Assembly (NCBI RefSeq): GCF_009758015.1
Contig: NZ_WSEL01000003.1
Location: 2,108,001-2,172,000 of the forward strand
Origin: Ramlibacter pinisoli
GTDB lineage: Bacteria > Pseudomonadota > Gammaproteobacteria > Burkholderiales > Burkholderiaceae_C
Direction of reading: 5' to 3'
Length of the DNA stretch: 64,000 nt
The translations under genes and the position numbers were made by a program. Under the pieces are notes generated by a model. That model had not been told where the DNA came from and ran no database searches. It saw nothing but the letters and a program-made list of their open reading frames with translations. Shown here piece by piece: positions 27,035 through 34,742 of the stretch (position 1 is its first letter; each line of letters begins with the position of its first letter).

Positions 27035-27340
27035 ATGCGGCTGTCCGCGCTCGCCTGGGCTGCGCTCGCTGCCCTGCCCGCCCTGGCCGCCGCCGAGACC
27101 CACGTGGTGACCATGGAGGCCATGGGGTTCCGCCCGGCCGAACTGGTGGTGCGGCCGGGCGACCGGGTCGTCTGGCAGAACAAGGACCTGGTCCCACACA
27201 CGGCCACGGCGCGCGGGCGCTTCGATTCGGGCGAGATCGCCGCCGGCAAGAGCTGGGCCTGGACCGCCCCCGGGCCCGGCCGCCTCGACTATGTCTGCAC
27301 CTTCCACCCCGGCATGAAAGCTGGCATCGTCGTCCAATGA
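27035..27340 (+). CDS. Small periplasmic cupredoxin (plastocyanin/amicyanin-like)
   Basis: A 101-residue protein: signal peptide to about residue 20 (LAALPALAAAE), then a single cupredoxin domain. The type 1 copper ligands are readable as His60 in LVPHTATA and Cys/His/Met in YVCTFHPGMKAG at the C-terminus. It would carry one electron in the periplasm. Its stop overlaps the start of the sigma factor gene (ATGA), and it directly follows the DUF4142 gene, so the three genes probably form one transcript. Confidence 0.9.
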   Translation: MRLSALAWAALAALPALAAAETHVVTMEAMGFRPAELVVRPGDRVVWQNKDLVPHTATARGRFDSGEIAAGKSWAWTAPGPGRLDYVCTFHPGMKAGIVVQ

Positions 27341-28074
27341 CCGCCCTCCCGTCCGCCACTGCCAGCGTGTCGCTCGACGACGCCGGCCTGCTGCAGCGCA
27401 TGCGAACCGGCGAGGCCGGCGCCTTTGAACTGCTGATGCGCCGGCACAACCGGCGCCTGTACCGGGTGGCGCGCTCGCTGCTGCGCGACGCCGCCGAGGC
27501 CGAGGACGCGCTGCAGGAAGCCTACCTGCACGCCTTCCGCGCACTGGGCGACTTCCGCGGCGAGGCCGGGCTGGTGACCTGGCTGACCCGCATCGTCTCC
27601 AACGAGTGCCTGGGGCGGCTGCGGCGCACTGCGCGGCGCAACAACATCATCCCCATCGTCGCGGCGCACGCGCAGCCCGACCTGGAGGGCGAGACCATGG
27701 CCGAAGACCCCGCCGCCATCGAGGAGGACACGCCCGACCGCGTGCTGCAGCGGGCCGAGCTGCGCGCCCTGCTGGAGCGCAAGATCGACCAGCTGCCGCA
27801 GGACTTCCGGGCCGTGTTCGTGCTGCGGTCGGTCGAGGAGCTCACCGTCGAGGAGACGGCGCAGAGCCTGGGCCTGCCCGAAGCGACCGTGCGCACCCGG
27901 CATTTCCGCGCCCGCAGCCTGCTGCGCGAGGCGATCGCGCAGGACCTGGACACGGCCGAGCGCGAGCTGTTCGATTTCGACGGCGCACGCTGCGACCGCA
28001 TCGTCGCCGGCGTGCTGCAAGGGCTGTTCAGCCCAGGCCCATCGCCCGCAGGATCTTCTCCCCCGACGCCCTGA
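27337..28074 (+). CDS. ECF-type sigma-70 family RNA polymerase sigma factor
   Basis: A 245-residue sigma factor with regions 2 and 4 only. Region 2: RNRRLYRVARSLL-like start at residue 35 and EDALQEAYLHAFRAL; region 4: ELTVEETAQSLGLPEATVRTRHFRARS near residue 170. A 35-residue C-terminal tail rich in Pro and Ser follows. No anti-sigma gene lies next to it; instead the upstream partners are DUF4142 and cupredoxin genes. Its last 47 bases overlap the convergent amidohydrolase gene, which is unusual and may mean mutual antisense transcription. Confidence 0.88.
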   Translation: MTALPSATASVSLDDAGLLQRMRTGEAGAFELLMRRHNRRLYRVARSLLRDAAEAEDALQEAYLHAFRALGDFRGEAGLVTWLTRIVSNECLGRLRRTARRNNIIPIVAAHAQPDLEGETMAEDPAAIEEDTPDRVLQRAELRALLERKIDQLPQDFRAVFVLRSVEELTVEETAQSLGLPEATVRTRHFRARSLLREAIAQDLDTAERELFDFDGARCDRIVAGVLQGLFSPGPSPAGSSPPTP

Positions 28075-29371
28075 GCGTCGCCAGGTCGGCCTCCAGGTTC
28101 TCGGCGCCGACCAGCCGGCCGGCCCGCTTCTTCCAGCGGCCGGCCACCATCACGCTGTCGATGTTGGCCAGGGAGGCCTGGAACACCACCGCGCTCACCG
28201 GGTCGTGCACCGGCTGCATGTTGAGGTCGCTGGCGCGGATGACCACCAGGTCGGCCTGCTTGCCGGGCGCCAGCGAGCCGATGCGGTCCTGCTGCTGCAG
28301 CATGCGGGCGCCTTCGATCGTGACCCAGGCCAGTGCCTCGCGGGTGCGGATGGTCGAGGTGGACGGGATGGTGCCGTGCTGCTCGCGGTGTGCCACGTTG
28401 TCCAGGCTGCGCTGGATGCCCAGCGCCACCCGGGCCTGGGTGAGCATGTCGCCGCTCAGCACGCTTTCGAGATCCACGCCCAGCGACGGCGCGCGGCCGT
28501 AGCGGCGCAGCCGGCCGGTGAGCGGGTGGCCGTGGCCCTGGCTCATCTCGCTCTCGGCGGCCGCCGAGAAGCTCATGCCCAGCTCGCAGAAGCGCTGCAG
28601 CTGCTCCTCGCTCAGCGCATGGCCGTGCACGATGTTGATGTGCGGCCCCAGCAGGCCGGCCTCCTCCAGCCGCTGCCAGCCGTCGGGCGTGCGCGCCGCG
28701 CCGCCGCCCTGGTGCATGGAGGCGATGAGGCCCAGCTCGCGCGCCATGCGGAAGTCGTGCAGCGCGACCTCCAGCGTGGAGTAGTGCGGGCCCAGCACCG
28801 CCGCCTGGATCGACAGCAGGGCGTGGCCCTGGTGCTTCTTGGCCAGCCGCTCGACCTCGGCGCGCGGATGCGGCACCTCCCAGAACGGCTGCTGGCCCGG
28901 CTTGGGGTCGGGCTTGGGCGTGCCGTGGAAGAACGCTGCCCGGATGCCGGTGGACAGCAGGCCGTCGATGGCGGCGTCGTTGTGCCCGGGCGTCGGGTTG
29001 TTGTGGCACCAGTCGGCCAGCGTGGTCGTGCCGCAGTTGAGCTGGTTGAGCGCGCCCACCCGGGTGGCGATGTGCAGGTCCTGCGGGCCGAACGCGGTGG
29101 CCAGGCCGGCGTGCATCTTCTGGAAGTACTCCAGCAGCGTCCAGTTGGCGGCCACGCCGCGCAGCGCGGTCTGCCAGGTGTGCATGTGGGCGTTGATCAG
29201 GCCCGGGATGACGATGCAGCCGGCGGCGTCGACCACCTGGGCGTCGTCGGCTGCCAGGGTGGGGGCGATGGCGGCGATGCGGTCGTCCTGCACCAGGATG
29301 TCGGCGCGCGGCAGGTCGCCCTGGCTGTCCATGGTGATGACGGTCGCGCCGCGGATCAGGGTGGCGGGCAT
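28028..29371 (-). CDS. Amidohydrolase of the cytosine deaminase/TRZ-ATZ type
   Basis: A 447-residue metal-dependent hydrolase. Metal-binding pattern GLINAHMHTWQTALRG near residue 57, then SMHQGGGAA near residue 215 and NIVHGHALSEEQ near residue 245. Where relatives with deaminase activity have a Glu in the second His motif, this reads HQGGG, so the substrate may differ. The C-terminal composite domain GSLAPGKQADLVVI is intact. It is the last gene of a dioxygenase-YciI-Dabb-amidohydrolase operon. It could hydrolyse a lactone, imine or amide formed after ring cleavage. Its 3' end overlaps the sigma factor gene. Confidence 0.85.
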   Translation of the reverse strand: MPATLIRGATVITMDSQGDLPRADILVQDDRIAAIAPTLAADDAQVVDAAGCIVIPGLINAHMHTWQTALRGVAANWTLLEYFQKMHAGLATAFGPQDLHIATRVGALNQLNCGTTTLADWCHNNPTPGHNDAAIDGLLSTGIRAAFFHGTPKPDPKPGQQPFWEVPHPRAEVERLAKKHQGHALLSIQAAVLGPHYSTLEVALHDFRMARELGLIASMHQGGGAARTPDGWQRLEEAGLLGPHINIVHGHALSEEQLQRFCELGMSFSAAAESEMSQGHGHPLTGRLRRYGRAPSLGVDLESVLSGDMLTQARVALGIQRSLDNVAHREQHGTIPSTSTIRTREALAWVTIEGARMLQQQDRIGSLAPGKQADLVVIRASDLNMQPVHDPVSAVVFQASLANIDSVMVAGRWKKRAGRLVGAENLEADLATLRASGEKILRAMGLG

Positions 29372-29372
29372 G

Positions 29373-29684
29373 TCAGCGTGGCTCCTTGGCTTCGTAGTCG
29401 ACCTGGTGGCGCGCGGTGCGCAGGTCGCCGATCTCGCGCTTGACGCGCAGATGCTCGGGGTGGCTGGCGTAGGCGTCCAGGTCGGCCTGGCTGGCGAACT
29501 CGCTGTACAGCACCACGTCGCAGGCGTAGTCGACCCCGCTGCTGTCGATGCCCACCTCCAGGTGCAGCAGCCCCGGCACCCGGCCACGCAGGCTGTGGAA
29601 GCTGTCGGCCAGCAGCGCCGCGTGGCGGCGCCGCTCGGCCGGCGTGTCGCCCCGCAGGGTCCACATCACGATGTGCTTGATCAC
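29373..29684 (-). CDS. Dabb-domain (stress-responsive alpha/beta barrel) protein
   Basis: A 103-residue single-domain protein. MIKHIVMWTLRGDTPAER at the start and LHLEVGIDSSGVDYACDVVLYSEFAS in the middle are typical of the Dabb family, ferredoxin-like dimers that include polyketide cyclases such as olivetolic acid cyclase. Between a YciI-type gene and an amidohydrolase in a ring-cleavage operon, an isomerase or cyclase acting on the muconate-type product is plausible. One base separates its stop from the amidohydrolase start. Confidence 0.88.
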   Translation of the reverse strand: MIKHIVMWTLRGDTPAERRRHAALLADSFHSLRGRVPGLLHLEVGIDSSGVDYACDVVLYSEFASQADLDAYASHPEHLRVKREIGDLRTARHQVDYEAKEPR

Positions 29685-29700
29685 GGCTGGTCGCGCGCGG

Positions 29701-30006
29701 TCAGTGCGCCGGCGGGAAGCCGGCCTTCTGCGGCCACAGGTTCTGGAACGCGTACACCGAGGTGGCCGCGTACAGCCCGGCCCGGGTGAACGGCTCGCCC
29801 GCCAGCCACTCCTGCGCCGCCTCGCGCGAGGCGAAGTCGATCACCAGCAGGCTGCCCACCATGGTCTGGCCGTCGTCGGCCAGCAGCGGGCCGGCGAAGG
29901 CGATGCGCTCGGCCACGGCGCCCAGGTAGGCCTTGTGCTCGGGCCGCCGCTGCTGGCGCAGCGCCAGCGCGCCGGGCTTGTCGATCAGGGTGATGGAAAA
30001 GAGCAT
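29701..30006 (-). CDS. YciI-family protein (muconolactone isomerase-like fold)
   Basis: A 101-residue protein with YciI features: MLFSITLIDKPGALALRQQ, HKAYLGAVAERIAFAGPLL and VIDFASREAAQEWLAGEPF. The family has a dimeric ferredoxin-like fold also used by muconolactone isomerase and chloromuconolactone dehalogenases, with a conserved His and Asp as candidate catalytic residues. Its gene starts 10 bases after the dioxygenase stop, so it may act on the ring-cleavage product. Direct isomerase activity is an inference. Confidence 0.88.
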   Translation of the reverse strand: MLFSITLIDKPGALALRQQRRPEHKAYLGAVAERIAFAGPLLADDGQTMVGSLLVIDFASREAAQEWLAGEPFTRAGLYAATSVYAFQNLWPQKAGFPPAH

Positions 30007-30016
30007 GGAGTGGCCT

Positions 30017-30841
30017 TCAGGCGGGGTTGAGGACGAAGTCGTAGTCGACGAGGTAGGTGCCGTCGGGCTGGCGCACCCAGTCGGCGACCAGCGACTGGCG
30101 CACGCCGAACACGGCGTCGGAGTCGAGGTAGCGGTCGCCGTTGCGGAACACGTGGGTGATCAGCGTCTCGAAGCCCGGGGCCTCGATCATGAAGTGCAGG
30201 TGCGCCGGCCGCCAGGGGTGGCGGCGGGTGGCGCGCAGCATGTCGCCCACCGGGCCGTCGTCGGGAATCGGGTAGGCCTCGGCCAGGATGGAGCGGAAGT
30301 GGTACTCGCCCTCGGGGCCGGCCACCAGCTTGCCGCGCGCCCGGTGGCCGGCGCCCTCGCGCTGGACGTCATACTTGCCCTCGGCGTCGGCCTGCCAGAC
30401 CTCGATCTTCGCGTGCGGCACCGGCCGCCCGTCGAGCCCGCGCACCCGGCCGCGCACCAGGCAGGGCACGCCGGGCGCGCCGTTGCCCACGTCGTCGCCG
30501 TGCTCGTAGGCCGGCGCGCCCTCGACGAAGAAGGGCCCGAACACGGTGGACTCGGTGGCGCCGGCCGGCTTGTCGTTGTTCATCGCCACCGTGAGCATCG
30601 ACAGCCCCAGCGTGTCGGACAGCAGGATGAACTCCTGGCGCTGGTCGTCGGTGATGTGGCCGGCGCGGGTGAGGAAGGCGATGCCCTGGAACCACTCGGC
30701 CTCGGTCAGCTGCACGTCGCGGGCGAACGCATGCAGGTGCTGCACCAGGCTGGTCAGGACCTGCTTCAGGCGCGGGTCGGGCGTGTCGGCGAAGCTGGCG
30801 ATCACGGCCTGGGTGATGTTGTCCTGGGTGAGGTTGCGCAT
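30017..30841 (-). CDS. Intradiol ring-cleavage dioxygenase, hydroxyquinol type (3 of 3)
   Basis: A 274-residue Fe(III) dioxygenase. The N-terminal helical domain contains RQEFILLSDTLGLSML, shared with copy 1, and the metal ligands are Tyr157 (GKYDVQ), Tyr190 (EAYPIP), His214 and His216 (PAHLHFM). Closer to copy 1 than to copy 2, but clearly distinct (for example FFVEGAPAYEHGDD in the linker). First gene of a four-gene minus-strand operon with YciI, Dabb and amidohydrolase genes, and divergent from a LysR gene 114 bases away. A promoter-proximal site identical to one at 8893 lies at 30890-30905. Confidence 0.9.
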   Translation of the reverse strand: MRNLTQDNITQAVIASFADTPDPRLKQVLTSLVQHLHAFARDVQLTEAEWFQGIAFLTRAGHITDDQRQEFILLSDTLGLSMLTVAMNNDKPAGATESTVFGPFFVEGAPAYEHGDDVGNGAPGVPCLVRGRVRGLDGRPVPHAKIEVWQADAEGKYDVQREGAGHRARGKLVAGPEGEYHFRSILAEAYPIPDDGPVGDMLRATRRHPWRPAHLHFMIEAPGFETLITHVFRNGDRYLDSDAVFGVRQSLVADWVRQPDGTYLVDYDFVLNPA

Positions 30842-30885
30842 GCGACCGCACTGTAGGCAGGGGCGGCGGGCCGGTGAAGGGGCCG

Positions 30886-30915
30886 GCGGGCAAATGAGTT
30901 TTCCGCTGCCCGCAA
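30886..30915. promoter_or_regulatory. Candidate operator between dioxygenase 3 and its LysR gene
   Basis: GCAAATGAGTTTTCCG at 30890-30905 is identical to 8893-8908. It is framed here by a perfect inverted repeat, GCGGGCA at 30886-30892 and TGCCCGC at 30907-30913. A second GCAA begins at 30912, 22 bases after the first, the same spacing as in the other copy. The site is within the 114-base gap between the divergent dioxygenase (start 30841) and LysR (start 30956) genes. Confidence 0.55.
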
Positions 30916-30955
30916 AACGCGTGTGGCACAGTTCGCGCAGGAGACGAGACCGACC

Positions 30956-31885
30956 GTGGACCGCTGGAGCGAGATGGCCCTGTTCGTGCAGGTGGCCGAG
31001 ACGGGCAGCCTGAGCCGCGCCGCGGAGGCGCTGGGCTTGTCCAATGCCGCCGCCAGCCGCCACCTGTCGGCGCTGGAGGAGCGGCTGGGCGCCCGGCTGG
31101 TCGAGCGCAACACCCGCCGCCTGTACCTCACCGAGCCGGGCCAGGAGTTCCTGCGCCGCAGCAAGAGCATCCTGGCCGACCTGTCCGACGCCGAGTCGGC
31201 CGTCAACGCCAGCACCCTCAACCCCACCGGCATGCTGCGCGTGACGGCCTCGCTGTCGTTCTCGATGCAGCACATCGCGCCGCTGCTGCCCGAGTACACG
31301 CGGCGCTACCCCAACGTGACGGTGCACGTCGAGACGGCCAACCGCTACCTGGACCTCATCGACAACAACATCGACATCGCAGTGCGCACCCGCGAGTCGG
31401 AGCCGGACTCCAACATCACGGTGCGTCGGCTGGCCGAGACGCGCCGCATCCTGGCCGCCTCGCCCGGCTACCTGGCCCGCATGGGACGGCCGCGCGTGCT
31501 GGACGACCTGGCGCGGCACCAGGTGCTGGTCTACACCTACGCCAACAACCCGCACGAGCTGCGCTTCATGCGCGACGGCGAGACCACGCCCGTGCCCATC
31601 AAGGGCCTGCTGGAGTCGAACGACGGCCAGGTGCTGCGGGCCGCCGCGCTGGACGGCCTGGGCATCCTGGTGCAGCCGACCTACATCCTGTACGAGGACA
31701 TCGTGGCCGGGCGGCTGGTGCCGGTGCTGGACGAGTGGGACCTGCCGCGGCTGACCATCAATCTGGCCTACCCCAGCCGCAAGCACCTGTCGGCCAAGGT
31801 GCGCACCTTCATCGACTTCATGGCTGAGCACTTCACCCGCATGGCCTACGAGCGCAAGTGGACCCAGCGCTTCGGCAGCTACTGA
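30956..31885 (+). CDS. LysR-family transcriptional regulator
   Basis: A 309-residue LysR protein. The GTG at 30956 gives MDRWSEMALFVQVAETGSLS, the usual opening of this subgroup, and has a purine-rich CAGGAGA about 12 bases upstream; an earlier GTG (30923) overlaps the candidate operator and is less likely. Winged helix LGLSNAAASRHLSALEERLG near residue 35, effector domain from about residue 90. It is divergent from the dioxygenase 3 operon and its likely activator or repressor; a second copy of the putative site suggests it may also control the NTF2-Bug block at 8.8 kb. Confidence 0.9.
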   Translation: MDRWSEMALFVQVAETGSLSRAAEALGLSNAAASRHLSALEERLGARLVERNTRRLYLTEPGQEFLRRSKSILADLSDAESAVNASTLNPTGMLRVTASLSFSMQHIAPLLPEYTRRYPNVTVHVETANRYLDLIDNNIDIAVRTRESEPDSNITVRRLAETRRILAASPGYLARMGRPRVLDDLARHQVLVYTYANNPHELRFMRDGETTPVPIKGLLESNDGQVLRAAALDGLGILVQPTYILYEDIVAGRLVPVLDEWDLPRLTINLAYPSRKHLSAKVRTFIDFMAEHFTRMAYERKWTQRFGSY

Positions 31886-31971
31886 ATCCTCAGCGGTAGC
31901 GTTCCTCGAACCGCGTCCACTCGGGCATGCCGGCCAGGCTGCTCGAGTCCGCCCACGGCTGCGAAGCCACG

Positions 31972-31995
31972 CGCTTGCGGCCGCGACCGCAAGCG
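31972..31995. terminator. Hairpin downstream of the LysR gene
   Basis: CGCTTGCGG at 31972-31980 and CCGCAAGCG at 31987-31995 form a perfect 9-base-pair stem with a 6-base loop, 87 bases after the LysR stop. No T-run follows, so it may be a weak terminator or an RNA structure in the leader of the antiporter gene that starts at 32059. Confidence 0.35.
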
Positions 31996-32058
31996 TGCAA
32001 TGAAAGAGCCCTCTCCGCATCGTTCCTGCGGACGTGGCCCAGCCGCCATACTTCGTCG

Positions 32059-33627
32059 GTGCGAGAGCTCGAACAGATCCTGGCGCTCTTCGGGGCGGCC
32101 GTGTTGCTGGCCGCTGCCGCGCGGCGGGCAGGGGCACCTTATCCCGTGTTCCTGGCCATCGGAGGCGCGCTCCTGGCGCTCATTCCGGGTGCGCCGAGTC
32201 TCAGCTTGCCGCCCGACCTGGTGTTGGCCTTGTTCGTCGCGCCCATCCTGGTCGATGCCGGCTACGACGCCTCGCTGCGCGACCTGCGCGACAACTGGGC
32301 GCCGCTTGTCAGCCTGGTGCTCTTCTCGGTGGCCCTGACCACGGCGGCGGTAGCCGTCGTCTCGCACGCACTCGTGCCGGACCTGCCCTGGGCGGCCGCG
32401 ATCGCGCTGGGCGCCATCGTTGCGCCGCCAGATGCCGTGGCGGCCACGGCAGTGCTGCGGCCGCTGCACCCGCCACAGCGCATCCTCGGCATCCTCGAAG
32501 GCGAGAGCCTGCTGAACGACGCCAGCGCGCTCCTGATCTATCGGCTGGCGGTGGGCGCGGTGGCGGCAGGCGGCTTTTCCGTGCAGGCGGTCGCTCCGAC
32601 CTTCCTGCTGGCGGTGCTGGGAAGCCTGGTGGCCGGCCCCGTGCTGGGCTGGCTGATGCAACGCCTCCTGGAGCGGGTGCAGCACATCCCCACCGCCATC
32701 ATCCTGCAGTTCGTGGGCACTTTCACCGTATGGCTCGTCGCGGAAAACGTCGGCCTGTCGGGCGTGCTGACCACCGTCTGCTTCGCGATGACGCTGGGAC
32801 GAACCGCGCCGGCGCGGACACCGGCCCGCATCCGCATCCCCACCAACGCGGTCTGGGCCACGGTGGTGTTCGCATTGAACATCTTCGCGTTCATCTTCAT
32901 CGGCCTGCAGATCCGCCCGATCCTGGTCGAGCTGGCGCCGCCAGTACGAGAGCAGTACCTGCTGGTCGCGGCGGCTGTGCTGGCGACGGTCATCCTCGTG
33001 CGGATCGTCTGGCACATGTCGTTCAACGCCGCCATCCGATGGCGCGACCGACGGCACGGCTTCCATCCGCCAAGGCCCATGTTGCGGCCCACCGTGGGGA
33101 GCGGGCTCGTGATCTCCTGGGCGGGCATGCGAGGGATCGTCACCCTCGCGGCCGCGCTGGCGTTGCCCGGGAGTTTCCCGGCGCGGGACCTCATCTTGCT
33201 GACGGCGTTCCTGGTGGTGCTGGGTACGCTGCTGCTCCAGGGCCTCACGCTGAAGGCGCTGCTGCGGTTCCTGAACCTGCGCGACGGCGATCCGGTGGCG
33301 CGCGAGGAGCACATGGCGCGGGAGCGCATGCTGGAGGCTGCATACGCGCAACTGCCAACCGCCCGCTCGCCCGCCGTCGACCTCGTGCGCAAGGACCTGA
33401 AGGTCTGGCTGGGCCAACTGCAGCGCAGCGGTGGTCGGCAGGCATCCTTCGGCGCCGAGTACGACGCCGCCTACCGCGCGGCGCTGCGCGCCGCGCGCAA
33501 GGTGCTTCTGGCGTTGCGCGACAGCGGTGACATCGGCGACGACGCGTTCCACGCCCTGGAGAACGACATCGACTGGATGGAGGCGTCCGATCCGCTGCGG
33601 GCCGCCAATGCGGATGCGACGGAGTAG
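32059..33627 (+). CDS. Na+/H+ antiporter, CPA1 family
   Basis: A 522-residue membrane protein with about 12 membrane segments (residues 1-400) and a cytoplasmic tail of about 120 residues. Family motifs: LVAPILVDAGYDASLRDLR-type stretch near residue 58 (reads FVAPILVDAGYDASLRDLRD), IVAPPDAVAATAVL near residue 120, and EGESLLNDASALLIYRLA near residue 148 with the acidic transport residues. It exchanges sodium (or potassium) for protons at the inner membrane. The GTG start at 32059 gives MRELEQILALFGAAVLL; upstream in-frame codons look non-coding. Codon use is less extremely GC3-biased than genes before 31 kb. Confidence 0.88.
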   Translation: MRELEQILALFGAAVLLAAAARRAGAPYPVFLAIGGALLALIPGAPSLSLPPDLVLALFVAPILVDAGYDASLRDLRDNWAPLVSLVLFSVALTTAAVAVVSHALVPDLPWAAAIALGAIVAPPDAVAATAVLRPLHPPQRILGILEGESLLNDASALLIYRLAVGAVAAGGFSVQAVAPTFLLAVLGSLVAGPVLGWLMQRLLERVQHIPTAIILQFVGTFTVWLVAENVGLSGVLTTVCFAMTLGRTAPARTPARIRIPTNAVWATVVFALNIFAFIFIGLQIRPILVELAPPVREQYLLVAAAVLATVILVRIVWHMSFNAAIRWRDRRHGFHPPRPMLRPTVGSGLVISWAGMRGIVTLAAALALPGSFPARDLILLTAFLVVLGTLLLQGLTLKALLRFLNLRDGDPVAREEHMARERMLEAAYAQLPTARSPAVDLVRKDLKVWLGQLQRSGGRQASFGAEYDAAYRAALRAARKVLLALRDSGDIGDDAFHALENDIDWMEASDPLRAANADATE

Positions 33628-33876
33628 TTTGCCGGCAGGGCCGCGCGATGGAGCGTCACGCCGAAGAGGAACGGAAGGCGGGCAGCACCAGTCTGGCGAG
33701 GCCGCATGTGCGCAGCGGCCATGAGCTGGCATTGCCGCCTCTCATCGCTGCCCTTCGTTCTGTGCGAGCGCCCCGCCGTTGCCCCTGCGCTCGCACGACG
33801 TCTGTCTTGGGTCGGAAAGCAGCCGTAGGCCCGATCTTGCCAAGGCCCGGAGCGAGCGGCCTTGCACAATCTCGCC

Positions 33877-34509
33877 ATGATCCATCTGTACGCCTTCGAC
33901 ACCCCCAACGGCCGCAAGATCAGCGTCGCACTGGAAGAAATGCAGCTGCCCTATGACGTGACGATCGTCGACATCGGGAAGGGCGAGCAATTCGCCGAGA
34001 CTTTCCTGCGCATCAGCCCCAACAACAAGATCCCCGCGGTCGTCGACGACGAAGGGCCGGAGGGTCCCCTCAGCATCTTCGAGTCCGGCGCGATCCTGGT
34101 GTACCTGGGCCAGAAGACCGGCAAGTTCTGGCCGTCCTCGATCGCCGACCAGGCGGAAGTCCTGCAATGGCTGATGTTCCAGGTCGGCGGCTTCGGTCCG
34201 ATGCCGGGCCAGGTTCACCACTTCGTCGGCTTGACCGACGAGCAGGACCGGCGCTACGGCCTCGAACGCTTCCAGGCGGAGACGCGGCGGCTGTACGCCG
34301 TGATGAACAGGCATCTCGACAAGCGCCGTTGGTTCGCGAAGGAACTGTCCATCGCCGACTTCGCCATCCTGGGCTGGGTGTGGCGACATGCCAGACACCG
34401 GGTGGACCTGGCGGACTTCCCCGCTGTGGCGCGTTGGTACGCAGACCTGATGGAGCGGCCCGGCGTGCAACGCGGCTTCGCGATCGAGCTGCGCCGGCAA
34501 CCTGCTTAG
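33877..34509 (+). CDS. Nu-class glutathione S-transferase, YfcG/YghU-like disulfide-bond oxidoreductase
   Basis: A 210-residue GST. MIHLYAFDTPNGRKISVALEE at the start carries the TPNG motif typical of the nu class, and FLRISPNNKIPAVVDD plus SIFESGAILVYL form the glutathione site. E. coli YfcG and YghU of this class reduce disulfide bonds using glutathione. The ATG at 33877 matches the family start. About 250 bases upstream (33628-33876) contain nothing I can assign. Confidence 0.9.
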   Translation: MIHLYAFDTPNGRKISVALEEMQLPYDVTIVDIGKGEQFAETFLRISPNNKIPAVVDDEGPEGPLSIFESGAILVYLGQKTGKFWPSSIADQAEVLQWLMFQVGGFGPMPGQVHHFVGLTDEQDRRYGLERFQAETRRLYAVMNRHLDKRRWFAKELSIADFAILGWVWRHARHRVDLADFPAVARWYADLMERPGVQRGFAIELRRQPA

Positions 34510-34742
34510 GGACCAGACAGCGCCGTTGCAGCGCATTAAGCTGTCGATGACGCCCACCGCCTTCTCGTCGAGTGCCTGGCCTGGCGCGGGCCGTACGCCG
34601 GCAATCCCGATCGAGCAACGTTCGCGCGCATGGGCGCTGTTGTTGGCCACGGCCGCGCAGCGTTCCCGCGGCGCCTTGACGCCCCTCGACGGCGCGCCGC
34701 ATCATGCCGTGCCACGCCATTGCCTTCAGAGGGAGGTCCACC

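Noticed and set aside
28028..28074. An early stop or frameshift at the end of the ECF sigma gene to explain the overlap with the amidohydrolase
   Set aside because: Both frames read cleanly to their stops with family-consistent lengths, so I regard the overlap as real.
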